Below, one piece after another: positions 36,005 to 46,067 of a stretch of DNA of 64,000 nucleotides. The DNA comes from Codonopsis lanceolata (Eukaryota; Streptophyta; Magnoliopsida; Asterales; Campanulaceae). The DNA lies in contig CM028379.1 in NCBI GenBank assembly GCA_013146195.2, positions 57,795,693-57,859,692 of the forward strand. The letters are read 5' to 3'. The first letter of the stretch is position 1; each line of letters opens with the position of its first letter. A program made the position numbers and the translations under genes. The notes below the pieces were generated by a model. That model made no database searches. It was given only the letters and a program-made list of their open reading frames with translations, and was not told the origin of the DNA.

Positions 36005-36897
36005 TACTCCCCTTCTTTAAAAAGTATTGCTTTCAATCCTTGACTCTTCTCGACTTGCGACGACTCGAACAATTCTTGGTCTACATCTCCAATGCTCAAA
36101 TCAAATCCCAAAGCATTAGCCTTCTTTTTCGCTTCTTCAAACAAGCTGCCCAAGCGTATCTTTATGTCTTGACGCCCTTTTCTTGACTGATCATAGAGCT
36201 TCCATGCTTTAAAGAAGGTGTCCAAGAAACTTGCCCACTCTCCGACTTCTTTTTGTTCAAGGATCATATGACAAACAAACTTGAATCCGTGACCTTAGTA
36301 TTTAAATATCTGTGCCGCCAATTCACTTGAGTCCTTGCTTTCTTCTAAAGCCATCGCCTTCTTTTCTTCTTCCTCCCTTGCCATTCTTTCTTGTTCTAAC
36401 CTTCGCTCTTCTTCTTTCGTTTCCTTTGCAATTCTTTCTTTCTCAACTTCTTCCCTTTCACGTCTTTCTTTCTCAAGTTTTTCTTTTGCAAGCCGTTTCT
36501 CTTTTTCTTTTTCACGTTCTTCTTGCTCAAGTCTCTTCTCTTCTTCTTTTTCTTTTTCACGTTTCAACTTTAACTCATCAATTTCTTCCAACGTCAATAC
36601 TCTTCCAAAGGGACATTGAGATGAGGGATGACCATTACCTTCACATTTATAACAATCGAAAGGATAAGAAGAGATAATGGAAATTGACCTTGGATCGTAG
36701 TCATAAAACCCCTTTAAATTTGCAGCCCTAGAACAAGTTTTGGAGCCACAAAATTCCTTTGAAGCTGCTGCCTTCTTCACAATTTTTTTGTGTTGCAGCC
36801 GTGTCTCACAAGCTTGTAGTAGTTGCTTCGTCAACTGTTGAACCTCACGTTTCAAGTTCTGTATTTCTTGATCGAACAATGCTCCGTTGTCTTCCAT
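35671..36897 (-). pseudogene. TR-GAG gag-like protein, one in-frame stop, C-terminus encoded in the LTR
   Basis: One frame of about 408 codons starting at an ATG at 36897 (MEDNGALFDQEIQ) and ending at 35671, with a single internal TAA at 36295-36297. The N-terminal part starts with a coiled-coil-like segment, then has a CCHC zinc knuckle (CYKCEGNGHPSSQC) and a long Glu/Lys/Arg helix. After the stop the frame continues (WASFLDTFFKAWKLYDQ) without break through the polypurine tract into U3 of the LTR; the last ~111 codons are LTR-encoded and rich in G, W and K. The same tail is open in the other LTR (37864-38196) with three residue differences. The protein presumably binds and packages element RNA. 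Confidence 0.8.
36005..36018 (-). promoter_or_regulatory. Polypurine tract of the TR-GAG element
   Basis: The minus strand AAAGAAGGGGAGTA immediately precedes the 3' LTR. It is also coding sequence of the gag-like ORF. Confidence 0.75.
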
Positions 36898-36932
36898 GAT
36901 CGTCCACGAAGTTGGAATCCGTGGATGCCTTT

Positions 36933-36944
36933 GCTTTGATACCA
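36933..36944 (-). promoter_or_regulatory. Primer binding site, initiator tRNA-Met type (TR-GAG)
   Basis: The minus strand TGGTATCAAAGC, two bases inside the 5' LTR, matches the consensus TGGTATCAGAGC with one change. Confidence 0.88.
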
Positions 36945-36946
36945 CT

Positions 36947-38197
36947 TGATGCGTACGCGGAAGCTTGAATCACAAATCTGTTCCAGCTTTTTTGGACAGC
37001 CCTATGGCTGAACCAACTTCTCTAAAATCAGTCCCAAACCCGCCACTAACTTCCTAAAAAGTTGTTTGGTTTTCGTAACTTTTTTTTCTTACATAAATAA
37101 CCCAAATCCCTAACCTTGTTTATAGAATTAACACAAGGAAAATCTGCCCAACCCTTAAACAAACAACCATTAATAATACGCCTATTGAAAGTGTGTATGG
37201 CTGCTTGAAATCACCAACTTATTTGAGCAACAAAACCACACACAATATGCCCAAAATCCCCTTTTAGATCTCGCCTAACCTACCCTAATTCTCCTTGGCC
37301 GAAAGCACCAAGGAAAACCCAAAACGGCCACGCCCTTGATGCTTAACTAGGCTGCCACGAACCAACAAGTAATAAAAACGAAAATAACATAAAAAGGATA
37401 GAAACAGGCTCACCGGCTAGGCTTCACTCACCTAACGTAAAGAATCCTGACGATCAATTCCCTCTTGGCTTTACTCACCTTTGAGAAGAATAAATCGGTT
37501 GAAAAGAACAACATTGTTCTTGAAAGAATCGCTTCTTTTCTCTAAAAACCAAATCTGCTCTATTTCATGAATTAAAGTGCCTTATAAAGGCTTACAAAAA
37601 CATCCTAATTCTATAAGGAAAGTAAAACAACTTCTAAGTCCTTAAGGGACTCTAATTAACAATTAAATAGGGAACTACCTAACTTAAATCATATTCCTTA
37701 AAGGACCTATTCCCAAAAACGGGATTTCCTTTAGTTTCCTAAAAAAAAGACTTCCTAACCAACTAAAACAATTAAAAGGAAACTAATTCATTTAGAAAAT
37801 AAAATAACTAATAACTGATGGCAGATTTGACTCCTAATCTAACAATCCTTGTCACTTTAGGACTCATGGTGGCCGCCCCCCTTTCCAAGAAACTAAGCCG
37901 CTCCTTCTTTGCATGTTGTGCCATGCAAGGCTCCCTTGATCCGTGTCATCTTTCCACTTGTCCACTCGAGCCCAAGCTCTATCTCCCTTGTAGCCATGCC
38001 CTAAACCCGTGAACCACTTCCACCTTGTATGTGGCTTAAACCCTTTTGACATGCCCACGGTCTTTTGGCCCTTTAATCCTCTTGTAACTCTTAATCCCCC
38101 TTCCTCCCAAGGCAGCCATATCTTCCCATTACCATGCCCATGCATTTCTTCATAGTCTCCTAGGTTGATGATGTCTTGACCCCATGCTCCCGCATCA
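36947..38197 (-). repeat. 5' LTR of the TR-GAG element
   Basis: 1251 bp, nearly identical to the split LTR at 33474-36004. Starts on the minus strand TGATGCGGGAGC and ends CGCATCA. Confidence 0.93.
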
Positions 38198-38202
38198 GCC
38201 CA

Positions 38203-39647
38203 GCTAGCTACAGCGCACCTCAAACTTAACGCATTGTGCAATTTTTGAAACGCAATGTACAAGGAAATCATGCACGCTGAGAGAAATTATATTTCCCGAT
38301 GAGTCCTCTTCTCAGCCTATAAATAGAAGGCTTGGGACTCATTTTCGGACACACCAGAGACGCCGATAAAATTTCTCCGCGTCATCGTTACGCTGAGAAA
38401 ATAGAAAGAGAAGTGAGATAGGGAGTGATCCTCCTATAAAGCCTCGAAACCCTGCCAAAACTCCGCCAAACCTAAAACCAACCGGTCAAAGTGATCCCTA
38501 GCCCCCTAATTAGGTATCCACCCTATTTCCCGGTCCAAAACCCTCGGAAAGCCGTTACTGCACTTTGAGTAAAGGCCAAAACCACAAAAATAAGCGTTAC
38601 TGCGCCCCGGCGGCAACGGCATAAAAAGTCTCCTCTCTCGAAGGCCAGGCGAGCACTCCCGCTCTAAAAGGTAAAAGCCTTTAAGGCGTTTATTTTATAA
38701 AAGTTATTTTCAAATCCAGCCCAATGTAGAAAATATAAGCCGTTGTCTTTGCCGGTTTAGTTAGGAAATGCTATGTAAAAGAGTCGTTATTATGCCCAAA
38801 TATTTTTAAATGTATTTGTAACTATTGTAAGGAGACGGCTGCAAGTCCGTAAATAATGTAGCCATTGATGTATTTGTTTTTATTTCCTGTCTTTCAATGT
38901 TTTGTTTATTTGCTAAATAAATATAACAAAAAACATACTTTAGCAAAAAACCGCTTTTGAGACCGAAAGGGCGAGTTGAGAGCCTAACACCTTCCAAACT
39001 CGTAACTTAGCCTCCGAACCCCTTTTTGCAATCTCTTGTTTTTCTTTTTCTTTTTTTTGGTTTTTCTTTATTTCTTCCTTAAAATAAAGATGGCGACTCT
39101 ATAAAACATTTTAGATCCAGTGGGGCGTCGCAACACTCCTTTCTTGCACTTTTTCGTTTTCCCCTAAAAAAAGGGAGAATGTGAATGAAAGGGTGATGCA
39201 TTCATATATCCTGGTATCCCCTAAACAAGTGATAACTTGATGTAGAAAACACAAAGCACCCATAGTGATCCGAAATAGGCCATAAGGTAATTTTCATAAA
39301 ATCCATAGTGGGGCCTCGTAACATCCTTTCTTACACTTTTCCGTTTTCCCCTAAAAAAAAGATAATGGGAATGAAAGGGTGATGTATTCCTATATCCTGG
39401 TATCCCCTAAAAAAGGGATAACTTGATGTAGAAAACCCAAAGCTCCCATGTTGGACCAAAAATTCACTAAAGTCAACCGAGGCGTATTCAAACGCGCTAT
39501 TTCAGACAGCACTCATCTCGCACTTTTAATTTCGTTTTCCCCTAAACAAGGGAGGATGGAATGAGAGCAGTGGTGTCCCGCTTCCGCACGTACGCGCACC
39601 CCTATCCAAGGGCGCGCAGGGCGCAGGTGCACGTCGGGCGACCCACA
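38203..39647 (+). repeat. 3' LTR of Tat copy C, second part
   Basis: Continues the 3' LTR after the TR-GAG insertion and ends ACCCACA at 39647, followed by the ACGCC target duplication. TATA box at 38318-38325. Two tandem units near 39120 and 39305. The primer-site-like decamer TGGCGACTCT at 39091-39100 is intact here; the 5' LTR copy is mutated (TGGAGACTCT). Confidence 0.92.
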
Positions 39648-39652
39648 ACGCC

Positions 39653-39914
39653 ATCAAACTGTGGCATATGCACTGTGCCACTAGAGAAGAAGAAGAACTC
39701 TTGAGTATGTTTGGATGTTTTGGAAATAATTATGGGGAAAATTTAGTTAATTAATTTAATTTGAATTTTTTTTGGTTATGTTAGAATAAACTAAATATTG
39801 ATTATAACAGGGTTATCAAGTTTTTAACATTGAGGGATCCATTACAGCCACGTCAGTTGCCATGTCATTGGGTGCAAAATTTTGAGTACTATTTGAGTGT
39901 CCCTAGTGTTATCC
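39653..39914 (-). repeat. Right terminal inverted repeat of the MULE
   Basis: Inverted counterpart of 17178-17405, followed by the 9-bp duplication TAATTTTAG. Confidence 0.8.
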
Positions 39915-39923
39915 TAATTTTAG

Positions 39924-40770
39924 ATGTCAAGGCAAACATGTGATCGGTAATAAAGAGTGATATCATGCTATGCTATTTGATATCTAACCGTCAAGTATTT
40001 CACATCCTTTTCATCTATTTGTATGAGAAACTTGTACAAGAAATTTGTATTCCTATCATTACTCTGGTTTGAATATCTATTATACTCTCCTTCGTCAAAA
40101 TAATAAAATAAATCACACTTTCCATTTTTGTTTGTTGAAAAAATAAGTCGAACTTATTAAATTTAAGCTTCAAATCATTATATTTATAAAATTTTGTTCT
40201 TTATGAAAATGTGATACTCTCCCTTCGTTCAAAGAGTTCATGTCTTAAAAGTCTAATAATAAAACATTTTCTGTTTCACATACAATGTTCAACTTAGTGT
40301 TTCAAAGTTTTTGATCATTACAGATTAAAAAACATTAATTAATAAATGTCCGATCATGCCCCCAATGATTTAAAAGAAATAGTATTAATTGCCACCAATT
40401 AATTACTTTGAAAGGGTATAAGTGGAAAGTAAAAAGTCCAAAGGTTATAGGATTGACCGAAATGCTAAGAAATTAAAGTACAAAATGGGATATTAATTAT
40501 TAGAGAATAATATTTATTTATTCTTTTATTTGTTTGTATCCCTATATAAACAAGTGATTCAATTAATGAAAAGATTCCGTCGTTATTCATATCAATTGTG
40601 AATTTCTACAACTATATGCATCATAACCATATTAATTCCCATATATAGTTGTTTTGGAATGATAGAGTTAATATATTTTATGTAGTTGCAACTAGCCTGC
40701 ACATCACAGTTCTTATTTCTGCATATTCTTATCTTTCAGCCTTGGTCTCCTTTGTTGATGTTAAATGTTT
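39924..40770. other. AT-rich spacer with MITE-like termini
   Basis: TACTCTCCTTCGT at 40083 and TACTCTCCCTTCGT at 40215 resemble Stowaway left ends in direct orientation, but I cannot pair either with a right end. No gene seen. Confidence 0.4.
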
Positions 40771-40779
40771 GAAAGTGGA

Positions 40780-41065
40780 AAGGCAGATGTTATGGACTGA
40801 ACTTTTTGGATATTTCATCTAATTATGTGGAACCTTGGATCATTCGGGGTGATTTTGATATTATAATCGAGTCTTCAGAGAAACTGGGAGGGGTGGGTTA
40901 TGATCTACCGAGTATGATAGACTTTAATAATTTCATTCATCAAGCTGGTTCGATGATGTCGGTTTTATGGGAAACAGATACACATGGTGTAATAATCATA
41001 CACATGTCAGTAGAATGAGGCAAATATTAGATTGTGTGCTTATAGATGGAGCATATAAAAGATAG
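40780..41065 (+). pseudogene. LINE (L1-type) endonuclease remnant
   Basis: The ORF 40806-41018 contains PWIIRGDFDIIIESSEKLGG and an F-N-N-F-I-H-Q-A-G segment, the W-x-x-x-G-D-F-N pattern of plant LINE apurinic-like endonucleases with the following D-F-x-x-F-I block. A shifted frame next to it gives ILDCVLIDGA, matching the R-L-D-R-V-L-I-D block. Only about 95 codons remain, with a frameshift; no RT is attached. Confidence 0.75.
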
Positions 41066-41069
41066 TTAG

Positions 41070-41585
41070 GCCACTGTGATATGCTCAGTACATAGGTTAG
41101 AGGGGGGTGAATAACATATATTGCCTTCATTAAAATTTCATCCTTGTTTTGATAAATAAAATAATAACATGGATAAAATGTTTCTCGAGCGTAAGTGATT
41201 TCTTGATCATTGTAATTTTGTTGAACTAGAAATAGAAGATATGCTATAGCAGACTTCAAGATCTACTGGAAATCATTGTTATATTATTTTCTTTGATAGA
41301 GAGATTATGCAGCGGAAAGATACAAGCAAATATATAACATTGAAGATAAAAGTTACATTAAGAAAATGATCTAATTACAAATCAACTGAAAAAATTTTAC
41401 TTCATAAAATGCACACTTACAATTCCATGAGTAGGGAGCAAATAAGATATGAAATAGAAGAGTAGGCATGAAGAGTAAAAGTTGAATGTAGAAAACTATT
41501 CTTTTATTTGAATTCAATAGAGCTTCATCAAATGATGAACATGCTTAGTACATCAACCTGGACTCTCTACCCTGAGCTTCTTCAC
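41070..41585 (-). other. Possible inverted copia LTR remnant
   Basis: GTTAGAGGGGGGTGAATAAC at about 41098 is the reverse of the CACCCCCC..CTAA block near the ends of plant copia LTRs. The rest is AT-rich without further landmarks, and no ends or target duplication are visible. Confidence 0.3.
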
Positions 41586-41589
41586 GCAC

Positions 41590-41815
41590 GGGTTTCACTA
41601 CTAAATGCCTTCAGGAATTCTCGGCGGAAATTTTCCGTCGACAACGAAATTGAGCATCGGCGGCGAATTTTATCATCGGCGGAATTGAGCATCGCGGCGG
41701 AATTTGTCTGTGAATTTTCCGTCGTGAAAATAATCTGAAATTAAATTCGAAATATTCAGCGGGAATTTTCCGTCGCTAAACGAATTTTCCGTCGCTGAAA
41801 ATAATCTGAAATTAA
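41590..41815. repeat. CACTA-type subterminal repeats (TTTTCCGTCG family)
   Basis: Multiple direct and inverted copies of AATTTTCCGTCGCTGAAAAT and CGGCGGAATT-like words. Such dense CCGTCGC repeats are typical just inside CACTA (En/Spm) termini. The CACTA end itself is not seen here. Confidence 0.5.
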
Positions 41816-42740
41816 ATTCTAATTAATATAAAATATCAATAATATTTGAAATTAAATTGAAATTAAATTAAAATAATATTTGAAATGTTAATTTAATAAT
41901 ATAATATCAATAATTAAAATGATTAGCATCAATATAATTATAAAAATTAAATCATTCACATTACAACTTAACTTAACTTAACGTAACGCTAACTTAAATT
42001 GAAATTAAATTAAAATAATATTTGAAATGTTAATTTAATAATATAATATCAATAATTAAAATGATTAGCATCAATATAATTACAAAAATTAAAACATTCA
42101 CATTACAACGACTTAACTTAACTTAACTTAAATTCTAATTAATATAAAATATCAAAAATATTTGAAATTAAATTGAAATTAAATTAAAATAATATTTGAA
42201 ATGTTAATTTAATAATATAATATCAATAATTAAAATGATTAGCATCAATATAATTACAAAAATTAAATCATTCACATTACAACTTAACTTAACTTAACGT
42301 AACGTTAACTTAAATTGAAATTAAATTAAAATAATATTTGAAATGTTAATTTAATAATATAATATCAATAATTAAAATGATTAGCATCAATATAATTACA
42401 AAAATTAAAACATTCACATTACAACTTAACTTAACTTCTAATTAATAAAAATATCAAAAATATTTGAAATTAAATTGAACTTAAATTAAAATAATATTTG
42501 AAATGTTAATTTAATAATATAATATCAATAATTAAAATGATTAGCATCAATATAATTACAAAAATTAAATCATTCACATTACAACTTAACTTAACTTAAC
42601 GCTAACGTAACTTAACTTAAATTGAAATTAAATTAAAATAATATTTGAAATGTTAATTTAATAATATAATATCAATAATTAAAATGATTAGCATCAATAT
42701 AATTACAAAAATTAAAACATTCACATTACAACTTAACAAC
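41816..42740. repeat. Six-copy AT-rich tandem repeat
   Basis: A core of about 110 bp (starting AAATAATATTTGAAATGTTA, including AATGATTAGCATCAATATAA) starts at 41871, 42013, 42187, 42328, 42488 and 42636. Spacings are 141-174 bp, with linkers made of CTTAA words. Copies are nearly identical. Non-coding. Confidence 0.9.
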
Positions 42741-44230
42741 TTAACGTAGCAACAACTTAACTTAACTTAAAACTTAACTTAACTTAACGTAACGCAACTT
42801 AGCAACTTAACTTAGCAACGTAACGCAACTGGCTTAACTTAACTTAACTTAACTTAACAACTTAACAACTTAACGTAACTTAACATGAAAACACACTACG
42901 CCTATTGGCGAAATGATATAATGGACTACGATGAACCATTATAACATGAAAACACGCGTTGGCTATTAGCGAAATTGTATAATGGAGTATGATGGACCAT
43001 TATAACATGAAAACACGTTGCGCCTATCAATGGCGAAATGTTATAATGGACTACGATGGACCATTATAACATGAAAACACGCTTATTGGCGAAATTGTAT
43101 AACGAGTACGATGGACCATTATAACATGAAACATGATACATATACGCAACGTAACATAACTTAATCCGACGATGATACACGCGTAACATAAAACTAACGT
43201 ACTTAAACTTAAACTTAAGCTAACTTAACTTAACTTAACTTAACTTAACTTAGCAACTTAGCAACTTAACTTAACTTAACTTATTAACGTAACTTAACTT
43301 CTTAACTTAACTTAACGTAACTTAACTTAACTTAAATGTAACGAACTTAACGTAACTTAACGTAACTTAACTTAACGTAACTTAGCAACTTAACTTTAAC
43401 TTAACTTAACTTAACGAAACTTAACATAACTTAACAACTTAACGTAACTTAACTTAACTTTTAACTTAACGTAACTAACTTAACTTAACTTAGCTAACTT
43501 AACTTAACTTAACTTAACTTAGCTTAACAACTTAACTTAACTAACTTTCTTAACTTAACTTAAATGCAACGCAACTAACTTAACTTAACTTAACTTAACT
43601 GGCAACTTAACTTAGCTTAACTTAGCTTAACTTAACTTAACTTAACTTAACTTAACTTAACTTAACTTAGCTTAACTTAACTTTAACTTAACTTAACGTA
43701 ACTTAACTTAACTTAACTTAACTTAACTTAAACGCTTACGTAACTTAACTTAACTTAACGTAACAACTTAACTTAACATAACTTAACTTAACTTAACATA
43801 ACTAACTTAACTTAACTTAACTTAACTTAACTTAACTTAACGTAACTTAACTTAACGCAAACTTAACTTAACTTAACTTAACTTAACTTAACTTCTTAAC
43901 TAACTTAACTTAACTTAACGTAACTTTAACTTAGCTTAACTAACCAACTAACTTAACTTAGCTTAGCTTAACTTAACTTTAATGTAACAACTTAACTTAA
44001 CAACTTAACCTAGCGCAACTTAACAACTTCAACTAACTTAACTTAACTTAACTTAACTTAACTTCGTAACTTAGCTTAACTTAAAAACTTAACTTAACTT
44101 AACTTAACTTAACTTAACTTAACAACCTAACTTAACTTAACTTAACTTAATGTAACATTAACTAACTTAACTTAAGCTTAACGTTAATGGCGTAACAACT
44201 TAAGGTAACATAGCTTAACTTAACAACAAC
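42741..44230. repeat. TTAAC pentanucleotide array, about 1.5 kb
   Basis: Long runs of (TTAAC)n with scattered variants (GTAAC, TTAGC, CAACTTAA). There are no ORFs. This is not the plant telomere repeat TTTAGGG. It contains the higher-order block at 42885-43140. Confidence 0.95.
42885..43140. repeat. Four-copy ~60-bp repeat inside the TTAAC array
   Basis: The unit begins ACATGAAAACACG and includes TATTGGCGAAATG, TATAATGGA and GATGGACCATTATA. Copies start at about 42886, 42944, 43007 and 43068, with a partial fifth near 43124. Confidence 0.9.
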
Positions 44231-44232
44231 TT

Positions 44233-45010
44233 AACTCTACTAGAAAATTGCTTTTACGTGATGGTCAAAAACAAGCGCCAATACTAAAAACCATCGCTTT
44301 AGACTATATGCGATGGTCAAAACAATCACTAGTTTCATTGCATAAAGCCTTGTCGCCGAAACTTTAAGTGATTGTAAAAGTCGCATTATCTCATAGATTT
44401 TAGGTGATGGCATAAACAATCACTAAACATGAAAAATAAAATTTATTTTTTTAATTCATAAAAATACAAAGTCATCGCATAAATAATGAAAAGGCGATTG
44501 TTAAACCATCACGTTAGTATTGAATAAGTGATTGCTAAAACAATCGTCTTATTCACAATAGGCGATTGCTTGTTCAATTACTTTAGAGGGCTTTAGATGA
44601 TTGTTATTTCCATCATGTTATCTTGAAATACGCGATTGTTTTAACCATCTCTAGTGACCCATAAGTGATTGATTTGGCCATCACATTTTTAGAATACGCG
44701 ATTGCTTTAGTCATCGCTTTATCTCGAGGATACATGATTAGGTTGATCATCGCTTTATCTCCGAATACGTGATTGCTTTTATAATCACTTTATTATGACA
44801 TACGTGATTGTTTTTCCTATTGCTTTATCTCTGAATATGCGATTGCTTTGGCCATCACTTTATATTGAAGTACGCGATTGCATTAACCATCACTTTATTG
44901 CTATATATGACATCATATCATTCATTATACGTGATTGCTATTGCCATCACATTAGCTCCTATTAAGCGATAACTTCTACAATCTAATACACTATAAAATA
45001 TGATAGCATT
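44233..45010 (+). mobile_element. CACTA-like terminus with subterminal repeats
   Basis: CTCTACTAGAAAATTGC at 44236 resembles the CACTACTAGAAAA end of CACTA transposons (one base off). For about 750 bp it is followed by many copies, in both orientations, of GTGATTGCTTT..CATCGC/CATCAC words. This is the usual CACTA architecture for transposase binding. The opposite end was not found, so extent is unknown. Confidence 0.55.
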
Positions 45011-45221
45011 CACCATCATTTTAACACAATTGATTTTTCCCTGCCTAGCTCGATATCAATTATTTTCATAAATTATTACCACACATTTATATACCAAAAA
45101 CATACAAAATATTTCAAACCAAGCGACTCATAATATTTCAAATTAAATAATTATGTCATATAACCTCATCTAAAAAAATATATTGTTTAATAAGTCAACA
45201 TCATAGTACTCGTAGCTTCCC

Positions 45222-45488
45222 TTAATAATCTAAACAAAAAGTTAACTTCTTCTTGTTGACTTCCTCCAACCTCTCAAATTTCTTCGAATACTCTTGTGAT
45301 GCAATGTGTGTTGTAGTCTTTTGAAAAACATGTCTCTCCACCTTTGCCAGGTCGTCCAATGAGCCTACCCCTCATCACACCCCCAACACATTCTGCCGCC
45401 AAATCTCCAAACCAGGATCCTCAATTCCAGTTTCCCTTTCATCAGGGGCTAATCCATGTTTTCCGCGTAATTTATTTGCGTATTCCTC
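45222..45488 (-). pseudogene. Decayed exon, possibly CACTA-associated protein
   Basis: After a TTTTTTTAG acceptor, the minus strand gives EEYANKLRGKHGLAPDERE, then two stops (TGATGA) and, in the same frame, VERHVFQKTTTHIASQEYSK to a TAA at 45222. The composition looks like real protein. Its position just inside a CACTA-like end suggests an En/Spm accessory (Ptta/TNP1-like) ORF, but no family motif is decisive. Confidence 0.35.
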
Positions 45489-45998
45489 CTAAAAAAATAA
45501 AACACATGTATTTAATGTGTATGCTCAATAGAAACAAAAACATGGCATCAATATAAACAATAAACAACACGAACAACACGAAAAGCAACATAAACAATAG
45601 GCTAAATATCAACTCAAATCTCAACCTTAAGAAAACACTATTTATTATGGTCTCAATGTTAGACACAAGTCACATACTATTGAGATAACAACAACCTACA
45701 AAAGGCTGAAATCGATGAGCCCACACTTGATGAGGAAAGAACTGTTTTTTTTTTCTTTTTTTCTTGCCTGAGACACATCCAACCGCATTGTGGTTGTACA
45801 TGTTAAATTTGGCAGAGCATATATTCTTTGAAGAAGACTGACATCCATTCTGTGTTAGGCTAATTAATATCTTTGATTGATAGCATGAGGGAACATGATA
45901 AGGCAGCCATACATGAAGCAATGGAGAAGCAAACCATAAATGTTGCCAATGTACGACAATTGAACATGGCTTCTTAGTCTGTCTATGCCCTAGTAAAC

Positions 45999-46067
45999 TA
46001 CTCTCTTTTCCAATTTTAGTCTATTTTCATAGAAATAGTATAGTAAACTCTTGAAACTGAGGGAGTA
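45999..46067. mobile_element. Possible deleted Stowaway-like MITE
   Basis: The left TACTCTCTTTTCC and right (inverted) TACTCCCTCAGTTTC ends bracket 69 bp with TA at both borders. The match is weak and the element would be unusually short. Confidence 0.3.

Larger units (their letters stand above)
33474..38197 (-). mobile_element. TR-GAG element (non-autonomous LTR retrotransposon encoding only gag)
   Basis: The ends TGATGCG and CGCATCA are perfect inverted heptamers, flanked by the 5-bp target duplication GCCCA (33469-33473 and 38198-38202). LTRs are 36947-38197 (5', 1251 bp) and 33474-36004 (3', 1256 bp after removing a nested solo LTR and its duplication). The interior is only 942 bp, with a primer site of initiator tRNA-Met type, one gag-like frame and a polypurine tract. 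No protease, RT or integrase is present, which defines TR-GAG elements; enzymes would come from an autonomous partner. The near-identical LTRs suggest a fairly recent insertion. Confidence 0.92.
19082..39647 (+). mobile_element. Tat-lineage (Ogre/Retand-like) Ty3/gypsy retrotransposon, copy C
   Basis: Both LTRs are present (1681 bp, and 1680 bp after removing a nested element). The 5-bp target duplication ACGCC sits at 19077-19081 and 39648-39652. Order: 5' LTR, tRNA-Arg primer site, leader, gag, RT, RNase H, a second archaeal-type RNase H, integrase, then an antisense gene with a plant mobile domain, conserved 3' repeats, polypurine tract, 3' LTR. A tRNA-Arg primer and two RNase H domains are Tat hallmarks. 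Length without the nested element is about 15.8 kb. It lacks a capsid core and protease and has many stops, so it cannot move by itself. Confidence 0.93.
17178..39914. mobile_element. Non-autonomous Mutator-like element (MULE) split by a Tat retrotransposon
   Basis: Termini 22.7 kb apart are inverted copies. The left starts GGGTAATGCTAGCGGCACTT; the right, reverse-complemented, starts GGATAACACTAGGGACACTC; both continue into AGTACTCAAAATTTT. Similarity extends through GCAGCTGAAGTGGC / GCAACTGACGTGGC for about 200 bp. The 9-bp sequence TAATTTTAG flanks both ends (17169-17177 and 39915-39923), the target duplication length of the Mutator superfamily. Removing the nested Tat element and its duplication leaves 2166 bp without a transposase. 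Confidence 0.85.

Noticed and set aside
36312..36677. 121-codon plus-strand ORF, Phe/Leu/Ser-rich
   Set aside because: Shadow of the Glu/Lys-rich coiled coil of the TR-GAG gag on the other strand.
42741..44230. TTAAC array as a telomere or interstitial telomere
   Set aside because: Plant telomere repeats are TTTAGGG-like; no G-rich heptamer is present and the unit is a pentamer.
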